This document shows positions 1 through 9,754 of a DNA stretch of 64,000 nucleotides, one piece after another. Within the stretch, counting starts at the first letter, position 1; every line of letters begins with the position of its first letter. The translations under genes were made by a program, and so were the position numbers. This stretch comes from Escarpia spicata. Its lineage: Eukaryota; Annelida; Polychaeta; Sabellida; Siboglinidae. The stretch spans positions 22,589,856 through 22,653,855 of the forward strand of contig OZ023210.1 of NCBI GenBank assembly GCA_963995525.1, written 5' to 3'. The notes below the pieces were generated by a model, which had not been told where the DNA came from, did no database searches, and saw nothing but the letters and a program-made list of their open reading frames with translations.

Positions 1-511
1 AGAAAGAGCAGAACAAATCTGTAATGTATTCCCCACCCCACAAGGGTTCAAAGATGAAGATTGGGACAGGTCGTTAGCCAAGAGTCCCATTGTCCCATTA
101 TAGGAACAGGTTTTTTGACAATTTCAACAGGTTTTTCATTTTCAAATAACGGGTCATTTGGTTTTTGAATGACGGGATTTTTATTTTTGAGATACCATAA
201 TGTTGTGTTGGACAATAACGTAGTTTTATTTTCTCAATTTATAACAAAGTCAAAACAGTGTTTGCGTTGTGATAAAATGTGTCTTGTACTAAGTGTGAAG
301 GAGAGTGCAGGAGGATAGTTTGATGTTTGAGTACTTTGTGATCCTCAATGGAGGTGCAGTTCCAATTCTCCAATTCTCATTTTTTATTTAAACTTTACGG
401 TTAACTAAAAAACTAGAATGCGTAAATTGGAAAATTTAACAATCATGACTAAGGGCATGAACTGGGGTTTACAACAAAATTTGTGTAAATCACCAGAAAT
501 ATCAAACATAC

Positions 512-682
512 GTTTTATGCGGTGTCGTAGGACGTGTTCGAGCACAACAAAGAACTGCTGGAGAGGCGCGTGTTCATCGTCCAACATGCGGCCGTGCTTC
601 AGCGACGAACCAATCACCTCCTTCACCACCAACTTACACACAATCAGCAGATTCGCTCGCTCTATTGCCGACGGGTTGCGTT
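512..682 (-). CDS. RUFY: RUFY-type RUN-domain gene, coding exon 2
   Basis: This 171-nt exon encodes the start of a RUN domain, an alpha-helical module that binds small GTPases in the endosome adaptor family RUFY1-3. Seen: an ERANLL stretch, a GRMLDDEHAPLQQFFVVLEH core (RUFY proteins have GRxLDxDxxPLQQFFVVMEH here) and a terminal LRHRIK. The acceptor is a TTGCCTTCAG just above 682 and the donor is GTATGT just below 512. The exon starts with two bases of a codon, which fits the single base left by the exon ending at 2170; the split codon becomes Glu. The rest of the RUN domain, the coiled coil and the FYVE finger would lie left of base 1, and no further exon is visible in 1-511. A plus-strand frame across 418-702 is only its shadow. 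Family assignment is secure; which RUFY paralogue is not. Confidence 0.88.
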
Positions 683-2169
683 CTGAAGGCAACAACGTAT
701 AACAATGATAACAGCATTTCTTATAATGAACAAGATCCTTATGAGGTTGAAAGTTTTTCAATTTTTTTATTATTAATTTATGTTTCGTATACATGTAATT
801 ATGTATTTTAAGCACCTCTGAATGGATTTATCTACATTTAGTGCAATATAAGTGTTCTTCTTGTTAGTATTATTATTATTACAAAGTGCTTGACGTGATC
901 AACTAATTCTACAATTCTAACTTCTAAGTAATATGTAAGGTAAATATTTATGAATAAAAAATATATATAAAAAATAGCAATGTTTAATAAATATATTAAA
1001 ATGGCACTAGTAAAGTAGATTAAAAAATTGACAAAACCACAGAAAAGACTGATTAGAGCAGCAAGGGCCAACAACCTAGTTATTGGACATTCTATTTTTA
1101 AGGAAAATTGTTAAAGGAAAATTAGGACTGTTCAGGAATAGGAATGATATCAAAGGACTATAGGGGTAACTTGTGCCAATAACAGTTACGAACCCGATAA
1201 AAGGACGGCTGTTAATTATGTTTCATGAAATGACTGGACAAGGTTCAGTTGGCAGGACAGCTCCAGAGGCACAGGGTTTGCGAAACAAAATTATTATTAA
1301 ACCTACATCGAATCAATAAAGGAATATTCATCGTATTTGTGTTACGTACACACCCGTACTCTAGTTTATTAGTCTGTACAGTAGTATCATAATAAACACC
1401 TGTGGCAGACTGATGAAAATAGTCTAATATCACACCACCACCACCAACAGCACTTGTTGAACCATAGAAGATTCCTAGAAATGTTCCTAGAAACCATGTG
1501 ATGTTTCCGACACACCCACATTTATCTCACGTACCAATGGTAGTCGGCAGCCTGCAGCCTGTTTCTGATTATAACAATCCATGTAATTACGTATGATGAA
1601 TCACCTCATGTCCACTGGTATCAACATCCCATGCTAGAACAAGTATTGATCAGGAAGACTGTTAATTGAAAGAAAAGTAAGTGAAAATACTGCCATTTTA
1701 CTTGTCATACTTATACATAGACCGATTTATTTATTTTTTTAATTATGTTATTTTATAATATAAAATGTAATGTACTCATAATCATAATCAAATTTCTGTG
1801 ACCATAACGAAAACCATAGTTGTGTATGGTGCGGTAATATTTGAAAATATCTGGGGGTTACGTAGTTGTTGTAAATTTGTAATTACAACAACTGCAGCGT
1901 ACACAGTGATCGCTAGAGAAGCTGCAGTGCTTCTGTGACTATTTTAAGAATGCAATTAATGACATGACGCTGTGGCACATTTTATCTGACATGCCTGATG
2001 TTAATGTATTAAGGTCGTACAGCAGATAGCACTCTGTAGCATCAACATGAAAACCACGTCACATAAAACCTAAAATAAACAGTATACCCCACACATGACA
2101 TAACAATTCCAGCTGGCCTGATTGTGGGACAAAAACGGATTCCCAGCCAACGTCGCCATGGATACTGAC
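683..2169 (-). other. RUFY intron 1
   Basis: AT-rich intron between the two RUFY exons. I see no coding motif in it. A short hairpin lies near 1866-1894, where AGTTGTTGTAA is followed after a small loop by TTACAACAACT. The open frames inside are short and unsupported. Confidence 0.75.
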
Positions 2170-2287
2170 CGTCATCTATCTGGGTGAGCCTGATGTCCAG
2201 GTTGACGTCGGTGAGTTCTTTCAGACACAGCCAGTCTCCGTCGACCGACACACGGAAGTTACACAGGTAAATAGTCTCCTCGGCCAT
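2170..2287 (-). CDS. RUFY: RUFY-type gene, first coding exon
   Basis: This exon encodes 39 residues plus one base. It opens MAEETIYLCNF and continues RVSVDGDWLCLKEL, closely matching the known N-terminus of vertebrate RUFY3 (METIYLCKFRVSMDGEWLCL). ATG at 2287 is chosen because an in-frame TAG lies a few codons upstream and because the family N-terminus starts here. The donor is G|GTCAGT just below 2170, a slightly weak but usable site. The leftover base joins the exon ending at 682 in phase, giving an acidic QIDDE linker before the RUN domain. The intron is about 1.5 kb. Together the two exons show that a conserved gene crosses the left edge of the window. Confidence 0.86.
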
Positions 2288-2680
2288 GATTCCCACACAC
2301 ACAGTCTACTCCGCGTTCATACTCCGCTGGCTGACTCATCTAATATGTCCATGTCCGCATAATATCTCCCATGCCTCGTCCGTGACACGCCCGCCGTTTA
2401 GTGACACACTGATCCACTCGAGTCTGGTTCGTGTCACCATCCGTGCCACTTGACACCACAGTGGATGCTGAAAAGGGGATCCGTGTCCACTTGTCGATCC
2501 ACGGTAGCCAATGTCTGATATTGCAGTTAGATATCTTTGTTTATTGATCCGGTCATTATGCTGAAATATTCATGGAGCGTTGCACTGGATGTGGCGGCAG
2601 TGATGTATGCGGCTGGCTCTTGTGGATCATACCAGACCAGGCTACAGCCTGATGACTGAAGACTTTATTGAATCAACCAT
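2288..2680. other. 5' flank of the RUFY gene
   Basis: Upstream of the RUFY start codon. It should hold the 5' UTR and promoter; the in-frame TAG shortly upstream marks untranslated sequence. Base composition is less AT-rich than the intron. No TATA box or other site can be assigned with confidence. Confidence 0.4.
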
Positions 2681-2846
2681 GTAACTTTTTCCATTTAATT
2701 CAAATACTGTGGAGCACTGGGAATACTCATGTGTATCTCTCGGAGTGAGATTGGACAACCATGAATCCAGTTGTCCAATCTCACTCCGAGAGATACACGA
2801 GTATTCCCAGTGCTCCACAGTATTTGAATGAAACGGAAAAAGTTAC
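2681..2846. repeat. Foldback: 78-bp inverted repeat with 10-nt loop
   Basis: The arm 2681-2759 is repeated in reverse complement at 2770-2846 with only a few mismatches; the loop is CATGAATCCA. The core of each arm contains GGAGCACTGGGAATACTC and TCTCTCGGAGTGAGATTGG. Transcribed from either side it would form a long near-perfect hairpin. It could be a foldback transposon remnant or an inverted duplication. Confidence 0.9.
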
Positions 2847-4022
2847 AGGGCTTACAATATATGGGTCCTGTTTATTGTTATAACATTATTATAGTATGCC
2901 TTGTCCAACAACTAGTCTTAGTACTGTTATGAATAAACCTTTAATTTGAGCTGTTTTACACAACCCTGGGCAAATCATAATGGATATTTAAAGTGTGTGT
3001 TTGGTGTGTGTGGTGTGTGTGTGTGAGCGTGCGTACGTGTGTGGGGTGTGTGCGTGTGCAATGCTATGTGTGGTTAAATTTGCACACCATGTCCATGCCA
3101 CCATCTGGTAAATGTGTATTAGTCCTATAATTAGATTGGCCTACATACTTACACTGCCTAAATTGCATACACACCTCACTTTTCCTATACCAATACATTG
3201 GTCTATCACCACACATCATTTCAGGTACACAAAGTAAAAATATTTCCAAAAAAGAGCAGTTTACGCATTTAAATATAATTATTGTAAATTTGTCATCCAA
3301 ATTGCTGTAGCACAAAGTGCATTTTTGAGTGATAATGCCTGCATTTTGTAAACATGTAACAGTAAGCTGATGCAGTTGGGAGAGCTATGTCAACCAGTAA
3401 ACGTGCACTAACTGGTCATAATATCAGCACTCTTTTTTTACATGCAACCTTAAATGAGATATAGTGATGGAAGTAAATCATTGATCAAATTAGGTCAATA
3501 ACGTTGTTCACTTTATCAGCATAAATAATATTGGCCAATCAAATATAAAACATTTACCCACGGTCCGATTTGTTTTAAACTATGAAAGAAATTACGTCAA
3601 AACTTTTAAAGTCTTAAGCTGTCTTAACAACTTCACACAGAGTTAGACTGGATCTACGTATGGGGCATTCCACGCCAAATCAATCAAAAACAGAGTGAAA
3701 TTTACATGTCCGTCTTCGATTTCAATGAAACTTGGTGTGTTTATATATGTTTGATCCTGGGTGAGCCCTGCATAGAGGTCGCTGGAGGTCACCACGTAAT
3801 AATAAACCGGATAAACTATATAGACAGTTTGAATTTACACGACGTGCGGTGCAAATATTGAATTTTTGATACGTGTACTACTTTTTACGACGTCTCAAGT
3901 ATACCACCCTGTGGACGGTGGCCCCCCGATACCATCGACGGCACGTTTGGTCACTTATTCACATCAGAAACGATAAGTGGGAAAAACATTTTGTGAAATC
4001 TTTGTTTCAAGCTCCCGCCATT
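2847..4022. other. Intergenic, nothing recognised
   Basis: AT-rich, with a short TG-rich stretch near 2995-3060. No coding motif or repeat structure seen apart from that. Confidence 0.5.
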
Positions 4023-4346
4023 GCCACTGGCACGGTCATGTAAACAATACCGTACACCTCCTAATAGAGACACACTGCCACTGGCACGGTCATGTAAACA
4101 ATACCGTACACGTCCTAATAGAGACACACTGCCACTGGCATGGTCATGTAAACAATACCGTACACCTCCTAATAGAGACACACTGCCACTGGCACGGTCA
4201 TGTAAACAATACCGTACACCTCCTAATAGAGACACACTGCCACTGGCACGGTCATGTAAACAATACCGTACACCTCCTAATAGAGACACACTGCCACTGG
4301 CATGGTCATGTAAACAATACCGTACACGTCCTAATAGAGACACGTT
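4023..4346. repeat. Minisatellite, six 54-bp units
   Basis: Units begin at 4023, 4077, 4131, 4185, 4239 and 4293 and differ by only one or two bases (GGCACGG/GGCATGG, CACCTCC/CACGTCC). Because 54 is divisible by three and stops are absent, frames stay open on both strands; these frames are artefacts. The array ends four bases before the ATG at 4350 that opens the ORF1-like frame of the following non-LTR element, so it may be that element's 5' monomer array. Confidence 0.95.
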
Positions 4347-4349
4347 GTT

Positions 4350-5148
4350 ATGGTGAGTAACAATGGCAAGTGTGTGAAATCCAACAGAGGAAGGGTAAAA
4401 ACTGGTAGTACCTCCCGTATAGCATATACACGAAAGAACGGCCTCACACAAGTGCAGAGATCTGATAACAATGATGTTGTTATCCTGATGAATGAGCCAC
4501 TGATGTATGTCCAATATCACAGAGACTGTGCCAGCAGAGACAGCATCGTAAAAGTGATGGCGGCATTTTATACCAGTGATACACTGGGTGACGCAAAGTG
4601 TACGTTGTGGTCACAATTTGAAGATTGTAACATTTTAGAACTTATGCAAGCGAGACAAACATTGTGTAATAGAACTGACAGAGAGGCTATGAGTGATGAC
4701 ATTCTGAGAGGTCTTGGAAGCCTAATCGAGAATGGGATCAAAGTGCAGTGTGTTGTACGGGACTGGAAGCTAATTACAAAAGTCACCCGGAGGGAGTAAA
4801 TGAGTTAAGTCTCGCCGAGAAACTGGCAGAACCTTGAGGGTAAACTTAGTGTTCGTGGACACTCTTCATGGCATTAAATCTTATGCCGCAAATAACAACC
4901 AGAAGATCTCCGCATTGGAAACTGACTCTAAATTACACGGGCAACTGATCCAGCAGGTGTTGGTTAAAACCAATGATCATAAAGTGAAGTACCCATCACT
5001 GGCACTGGCTCCAGCACTCAACTACAACAGAAGACAGGTGGCTCCAACCATGACGGGGCGCCGGATGGCAACAACAGTGACCAGGGTAAACAACGGCAGG
5101 AAGTGGACCGTAAGTCGCTGCCAACTATTGTTTCAACGCATATCGTAA
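4350..5148 (+). pseudogene. Non-LTR retrotransposon A, ORF1-like remains
   Basis: The frame 4350-4799 encodes 149 residues including the segment YHRDCASRDSIVKVMAAFYT and a later VVRDWKLITKV. This resembles, from memory, the first ORF of LINE families common in molluscs and other invertebrates, where YxxDCxxxxxIxKxLAAFYTxxEL is followed by a VxRDW box. A frameshift near 4800 moves the reading frame to 4834-5148, which carries a coiled-coil-like SALETDSKLHGQLIQQVLV stretch and a basic tail. It sits directly after the 54-bp array and directly before endonuclease remains in the same orientation. It is a decayed nucleic-acid-binding or chaperone ORF of that element; its clade is not settled. Confidence 0.6.
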
Positions 5149-5339
5149 CTCCTTCAAATTAACAATCTCTGTGGATGACATAAACAAAGTAAAGGACCCT
5201 CTATTCTGACCCAAGGGCTGGAATGTGAGGAGATGGTTTGCTAAAACAAAGAGTGAATCCATCAGAAATAAGGATATTGTGTCACTGTGTGAATCTTTGC
5301 AATGACGTTCAGTGCTTCACCGACTAACCGTACACAGCC

Positions 5340-6239
5340 ACTGGCTATTATTAGTTATAACTGTAAGCATTTTAGAGACAGAGGTCCAAAATTTCATTTT
5401 ATATACAATATTAGTAAAGAATGTTATCTGTTATCTATATAAGAACATTGTCTATATAAAAGTGAATTAAACAAGATGTGCAAATTAGGTGACGGTATGG
5501 CAATAACTGGAGTTCCAAGGATGAATGTATTGCCAGGGAAGGATGCCCATACGGCGGATGTGCAATTCTGTGGAAATTATCACTTAAGTCTGCAGTGAAA
5601 GAGCTTAAATGCAATCACGTGAGGTTGTGTGGGATTATGATACAAATTAACAACTGTGAAATCATGTGCCTCAATGTATACATGCCGTGTGACGGCTGGT
5701 CGGAAGACGATAAGTTTGTTGAACATATGGATGTGTGCTAGGTGAAATACAGCAGTTAATACACACTAACAACCCACTCACGTTATATATGGGGGTGACA
5801 TGAATACAGATTTGACTAGGAATACGCCTCATGCACATGCATTTTAAGGAATTTTATATTGAATTTTAATCTTACGGTATGTATAGATGCCCCAGATGTG
5901 CAAGTGCCATATGCTTATGTAAGTCCAAACGGTTTTACCTCCAGAATTGATCATTTTTTAACCACGGCCAATTTAGGACAGAAGGTGCTCAAATGTTTTA
6001 TTACGGACAACTTGTTGTTTTCCGACCATGTACCACTTAAAGTCAGGTTAGATATAAATGTAGACCACATGTTCAAAAGGAACTATTGTCACAAACTAGC
6101 ATGGCATAAAGCCAGTACAAAACTCATTAACCAATACAGTAGAGATCTTGAGTATAAACTCTCCAGGTTACAATACGACAAAGAGGTCTTGCTGTGTAAG
6201 AATGTAAGGTGTAAAAGTCATGAGAATGAATTATCTTGA
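5340..6239 (+). pseudogene. Non-LTR retrotransposon A, APE-type endonuclease remains
   Basis: Pieces in all three frames line up with an apurinic-type LINE endonuclease. In order: ISYNCKHFRDRG near 5345, a QEHCLYKSEL segment near 5440, PYGGCAILW near 5550, INNCEIMCLNVYMPCDGW near 5650-5700, GGDMNTD near 5790, SRIDHFLTTANLG near 5940-5970, and LLFSDHVPLKVRL near 6010-6050. The GGDxNTD and SDH boxes are catalytic motifs of this fold. The frame is interrupted by several indels and stops, so no functional enzyme is encoded. The domain would nick target DNA to prime reverse transcription. Confidence 0.8.
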
Positions 6240-6260
6240 GTATACAATAATATAATAAAT

Positions 6261-7199
6261 ATGTGCATAGAATCATTGGAATGTATACCTACCACCTGTC
6301 CTAAAAACAACCTTAATTCAACTGGTGGCAGAAGGAAACTTCCTGTGTGTTCAAAAGAAGTTGAACACCTGAAACAGGAGGCTATTTTCTGGCATCGACA
6401 GTGGCGAGCCGTGGGAAAGCCTCATCAGGGTGAGATTACAGAAATGAGGCGTATAACAAGAGCTCGGGATCGTAGGGCTGGTAGACATATTATGAGAGAG
6501 GATGACAGAATTCGTACTAAGATGGGCGAAGCCATTAGTGAGAATAGAAACCGGGACTTGTGGTCTGAGGTACGCTGGATAAAGGACAGAAATAAATTCT
6601 TGACTTCAGTATTGATGGTGTGGTAGGTGATGATGAAATAGCACACATTTTTTCCAATATATATATAATCACCTTTACAACAGTGTGTCATATGATGGTG
6701 ATGACATGAGTGCTATAAATACGGAAATAAACAAGCAGATTAAAGAAAATATTGCGTATGATATATCAGTTGATGAGGTTATCGAAGGTGTCCAGCGACT
6801 GACGCAGGGTAAGTCGGATGGTGAAGAGGGTCTCAATTCTGATCATATTATACATGGTCCGAAAATACTCTTTGTGCTGTTGGCATTAATTTTTAACAGT
6901 ATGTTGATACATGGTTTTAGCCCCGACTCAATGTTAGTGGAAACTATGGTTCCTATACCAAAAGACAACAGACTGTACATCCGACAATGTTAGAGCTATT
7001 ACTCTTGGCAGCATTGTTGCCAAACTGTTTGATGTTGTTGTACTATCTAAGGAACAAAGTGCGCTTGTAACATCGCATTTGCAATTTGGATTTAAACCAA
7101 ATATGTCCATTACTCACTGCACATATGTTTGATGGAGACAATCAGTTATATTATAATGCAAATGGCAGTAATGTGTATGCACTCTTGTTAGATGCCAGC
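6261..7199 (+). pseudogene. Non-LTR retrotransposon A, linker and RT fingers
   Basis: 6261-6626 encodes a basic linker (ends ENRNRDLWSEVRWIKDRN), and 6685-6993 encodes the RT fingers: QGKSDGEEGLNSDHI, then LLALIFNSMLIHGFSPDSML and VPIPKDNR, which fit RT blocks 1-3 of LINEs (GKxxGxDGLxxDH, TxxPIPK). After 6993 the frame shifts; LLLDAS at about 7182-7199 is the start of the palm box with the first catalytic Asp. The domain is cut here by an inserted 827-bp element and resumes at 8027. Confidence 0.75.
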
Positions 7200-8026
7200 C
7201 AGGGATGGGTTCAAGTACCCAAGTACTTGTGTACTTAAGTACAGCAAGTACTGTCCTTGGACTTGTACATGTACTTGCCATTTTGTTGAGTGCTGTACTT
7301 GGACTTGTACTTGACCATTAAAGTACTTGGACTTTGCAAGTACTTTTTACAAGTACTTTTAACGTGTCTTACATCGTTGGGTCTATCGGAGGGATTGAAA
7401 AGAAATGGCTACAGTGAAAATTAGTGTATATTTATTTTTATTTTGTACAAAGCTTCATAATACGAAACCTAATTGACGGTTCTTATGATTGTGGTTGATT
7501 GGTTTATAAATATAAACGGGATGATAAGCACAGGCACTTACATGCATGTCAGCTGAGAGTCAATTACATGGGATAAACTAACACTATATGATGCCTTGAT
7601 CAGTTGTACTGGCTTCAGATGTTCAGAAATCACCAGTTCACTTGTATTGTATTTTGTGGTAGACATAATTGCCTTACTGAATAGTAGTTAGTTGCAAATT
7701 GCAGTCTGTTCAGAACCTCAGAACCTAGCACTGCAGACAAGCAAGCATATTGTCTTGATTACTTGACTTAAAGAAATAATGAATAAATACATAATACTGC
7801 TGCTTTTGTGTTTTCATCGCTTTGACTTTCACCATTATGAAACATAAACGTAGCGTTCAATGTACTTGACTACAATTTTCAAAGTACTTGCTTGGTACTT
7901 GTACTTGAGTTTTTCATAAAGTACTTGTACTTGCCTAAATTTTATAGATGAGTACTTGGGATGGCAAAATTTAAAGTACTTGTACTTGTATTCAAGTACA
8001 TTGTGCATGTACTTGACCCATCCCTG
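7200..8026. mobile_element. hAT-like non-autonomous element with AAGTACTTG repeats
   Basis: An 827-bp insertion inside the RT palm domain. It starts CAGGGATGGGTTCAAGTAC and ends with the inverted form GTACTTGACCCATCCCTG. Both terminal 150-bp regions are packed with AAGTACTTG or GTACTTG motifs in either orientation, typical of subterminal transposase-binding repeats. CAG-starting ends suggest a hAT-type element. No 8-bp target duplication is evident, and a short piece of the expected RT sequence seems missing at the junction. It encodes no transposase. Confidence 0.75.
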
Positions 8027-8090
8027 CTGCTTGTAAGCTTTTTAGAGTACTTCTAAAACGTAAGGTATCACCTCTGGTATTAAGACTGCT
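8027..8090 (+). pseudogene. Non-LTR retrotransposon A, RT palm fragment
   Basis: Encodes CKLFRVLLKRKVSPLVLRLL, the helix that follows the first catalytic Asp box in LINE RTs. It continues the frame interrupted at 7199 and is cut again by the next inserted element. Confidence 0.7.
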
Positions 8091-8715
8091 GTTGTATATG
8101 TATACTGGACCACTCGGTTTCTGCCTTACGCAAAGCATAATATGCAGTTTTCACCAAATTTTTTGAAATCGTTCAGTAACGTATCATTATTATTAATCAG
8201 AACCACTTATTTCATCAATGGCATGCAAACGAAGCGTCAAATAAGTTGGTTTTACTGAAACACTTACAATATTCATAAGATGGTAATTACTTCACGTGCC
8301 AAAAGGAAGCACTCGGTTTCTGCCTCATCGTGTTCAAAATCATCACTGTGCGACAAATCGCAAAGCATTCACGGTATAAATTCCACGGGCTGTTCGTTGA
8401 CTTTCCTGTGGTGATTAGGATGAATAGTTGCTTACAATTTCGTCCGATAAATTTTAATATTACGGTTGTTTACATCACCGTCACCGATATGGTGCACTGT
8501 AGTCACGTGGTCTGCGTTCGCTATCAAAATATCTGTAAAAAATCTGTTTGCCTCGTTTTAATTTGAGACAAATAACTTTGTTGCAAGTTTGTAGACGTCC
8601 TTTGCTCACTGTGTCCGACATATCTGACTAAAGATGCATTTAATATGAGATCCAGCTGTGTAATCATAATGAGGCAGAAACTTAGGTAGGGCAGAAACCG
8701 AGTAGGTAACTATAT
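8091..8715. mobile_element. Short transposon with CTCGGTTTCTGCC ends, copy 1
   Basis: About 0.62 kb. The left end reads TATACTGGACCACTCGGTT and the right end is roughly its inverse (GGCAGAAACCGAGTAGGT). An extra internal copy of CACTCGGTTTCTGCCTCATC lies near 8308. The same unit recurs at 12830-13448 with frequent point differences. It lies inside the RT of element A. A 78-codon open frame occurs in both copies, but differences in it are mostly amino-acid changing, so I do not treat it as a gene. Confidence 0.8.
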
Positions 8716-8739
8716 ATATACTAAACAAAAACTTCACAT

Positions 8740-9165
8740 AAGATGGGGCTCTAGTATGTCATCCCAGTTTACCGCATGTAACGGAGTCAAACAGGGAGCA
8801 ATCCTTTCTCCTATTCTTTTCTCCATATACATGGATGGATTGTTTGAACAGTTAGAAAAGAGTGGGATGCCACATGGGCAACCACTATACGGGTTGCGTC
8901 GGATACGCAGATGATCTCACTTTGCTAACACACACAAGATCTGGACTCAAGCTTTCAATCGATATATGCGAAAACTATGCAGACGAATACTGTGTAAATT
9001 TTAACGGTACTATGAGTAGATATTTGATTTTTAGAGGTCGTAGCTGTAAATCCGACAACAGAACTGTGTTTTTTAATGATACTGAGTTGCACAGTGCCCA
9101 AGATGCTGTATATTTGGGCCATCATATATCCGTTGTTAATAAGCATAGTCGAAGACGAATGTAAA
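8740..9165 (+). pseudogene. Non-LTR retrotransposon A, RT catalytic core remains
   Basis: NGVKQGAILSPILFSIYMDGL near 8770-8835 is the RT box before the active site. The frame then shifts, and VGYADDLTLLTHTRSGLKLS at 8895-8955 supplies the YADD catalytic motif, followed by CVNFNGTMSRYLIF and a VYLGHHIS box near 9110. The order and spacing are those of a LINE RT palm and thumb. The shift near 8870 separates the two boxes. Confidence 0.82.
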
Positions 9166-9754
9166 GTACAATTTATTTAAACGCTATTGCTGCTCTTATG
9201 ATGGAGCCCCACTGTGGGATCTTCAGAGTAAGAGTGTTGGCACTATTTGCATTGCATGGCAAAAAGCACATAGAAAGTTGTGGGGGCTAGCTCCACTTAC
9301 ACACGGTGATGTTATAGCATTGTCATCGGATAGTTTGCCATTATTGGTCATCTTAAAGCAAAGGTTCTCCAAATTCATTCATAAAGCTATGAACCACAAT
9401 TCACTGATTATATGCAGTGTTGCTAAGTTGTCCATTGCAAATCCATGGTCAAGTTGTAGCTCAAACTACCGTTATATCTTAAGTGAATGTGATGCAATGT
9501 ACGAAGTGTCTACGTATGATATTGGCCATGTGTGGCAGGCTGGTTTGTCCAACGTAACAATATCGAACGTGAACGTATTATCAGAAATGTTAGACATCAG
9601 GAATGGTCGTAAGACATGCAATATTTTAGACGACGATGATGTCGACCCTATCATTACAAAAATATATCTATTTAAAAAAACTGTACAATTGCCGTTTGAA
9701 TGTGCGACAATAAAGATTTTATTCTATACGTTTAATGATAATTATGTAATTTAA
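9166..9754 (+). pseudogene. Non-LTR retrotransposon A, C-terminal region
   Basis: Frame 9278-9754 encodes MWGLAPLTHGDVIALSSDSL and continues to a stop at 9752-9754. It follows the RT in the same orientation. The region corresponds to the cysteine/histidine-bearing tail found after the RT in many LINEs, but no clear zinc motif is visible. It probably marks the 3' end of the element's ORF2. Confidence 0.55.

Noticed and set aside
418..702. A 94-codon plus-strand frame with a plausible ATG.
   Set aside because: It lies antisense to the RUFY RUN-domain exon, which has matching splice sites and family residues.
3951..4520. Open frames on both strands across the 54-bp array.
   Set aside because: The unit length is a multiple of three and stop-free by chance; the predicted proteins are 18-residue repeats with no known fold.
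8330..8566. A 78-codon frame present in both copies of the CTCGGTTTCTGCC-ended element (also 13,065-13,301).
   Set aside because: It has no ATG at the shared start, and most base differences between copies change amino acids, so there is no sign of selection for a protein.
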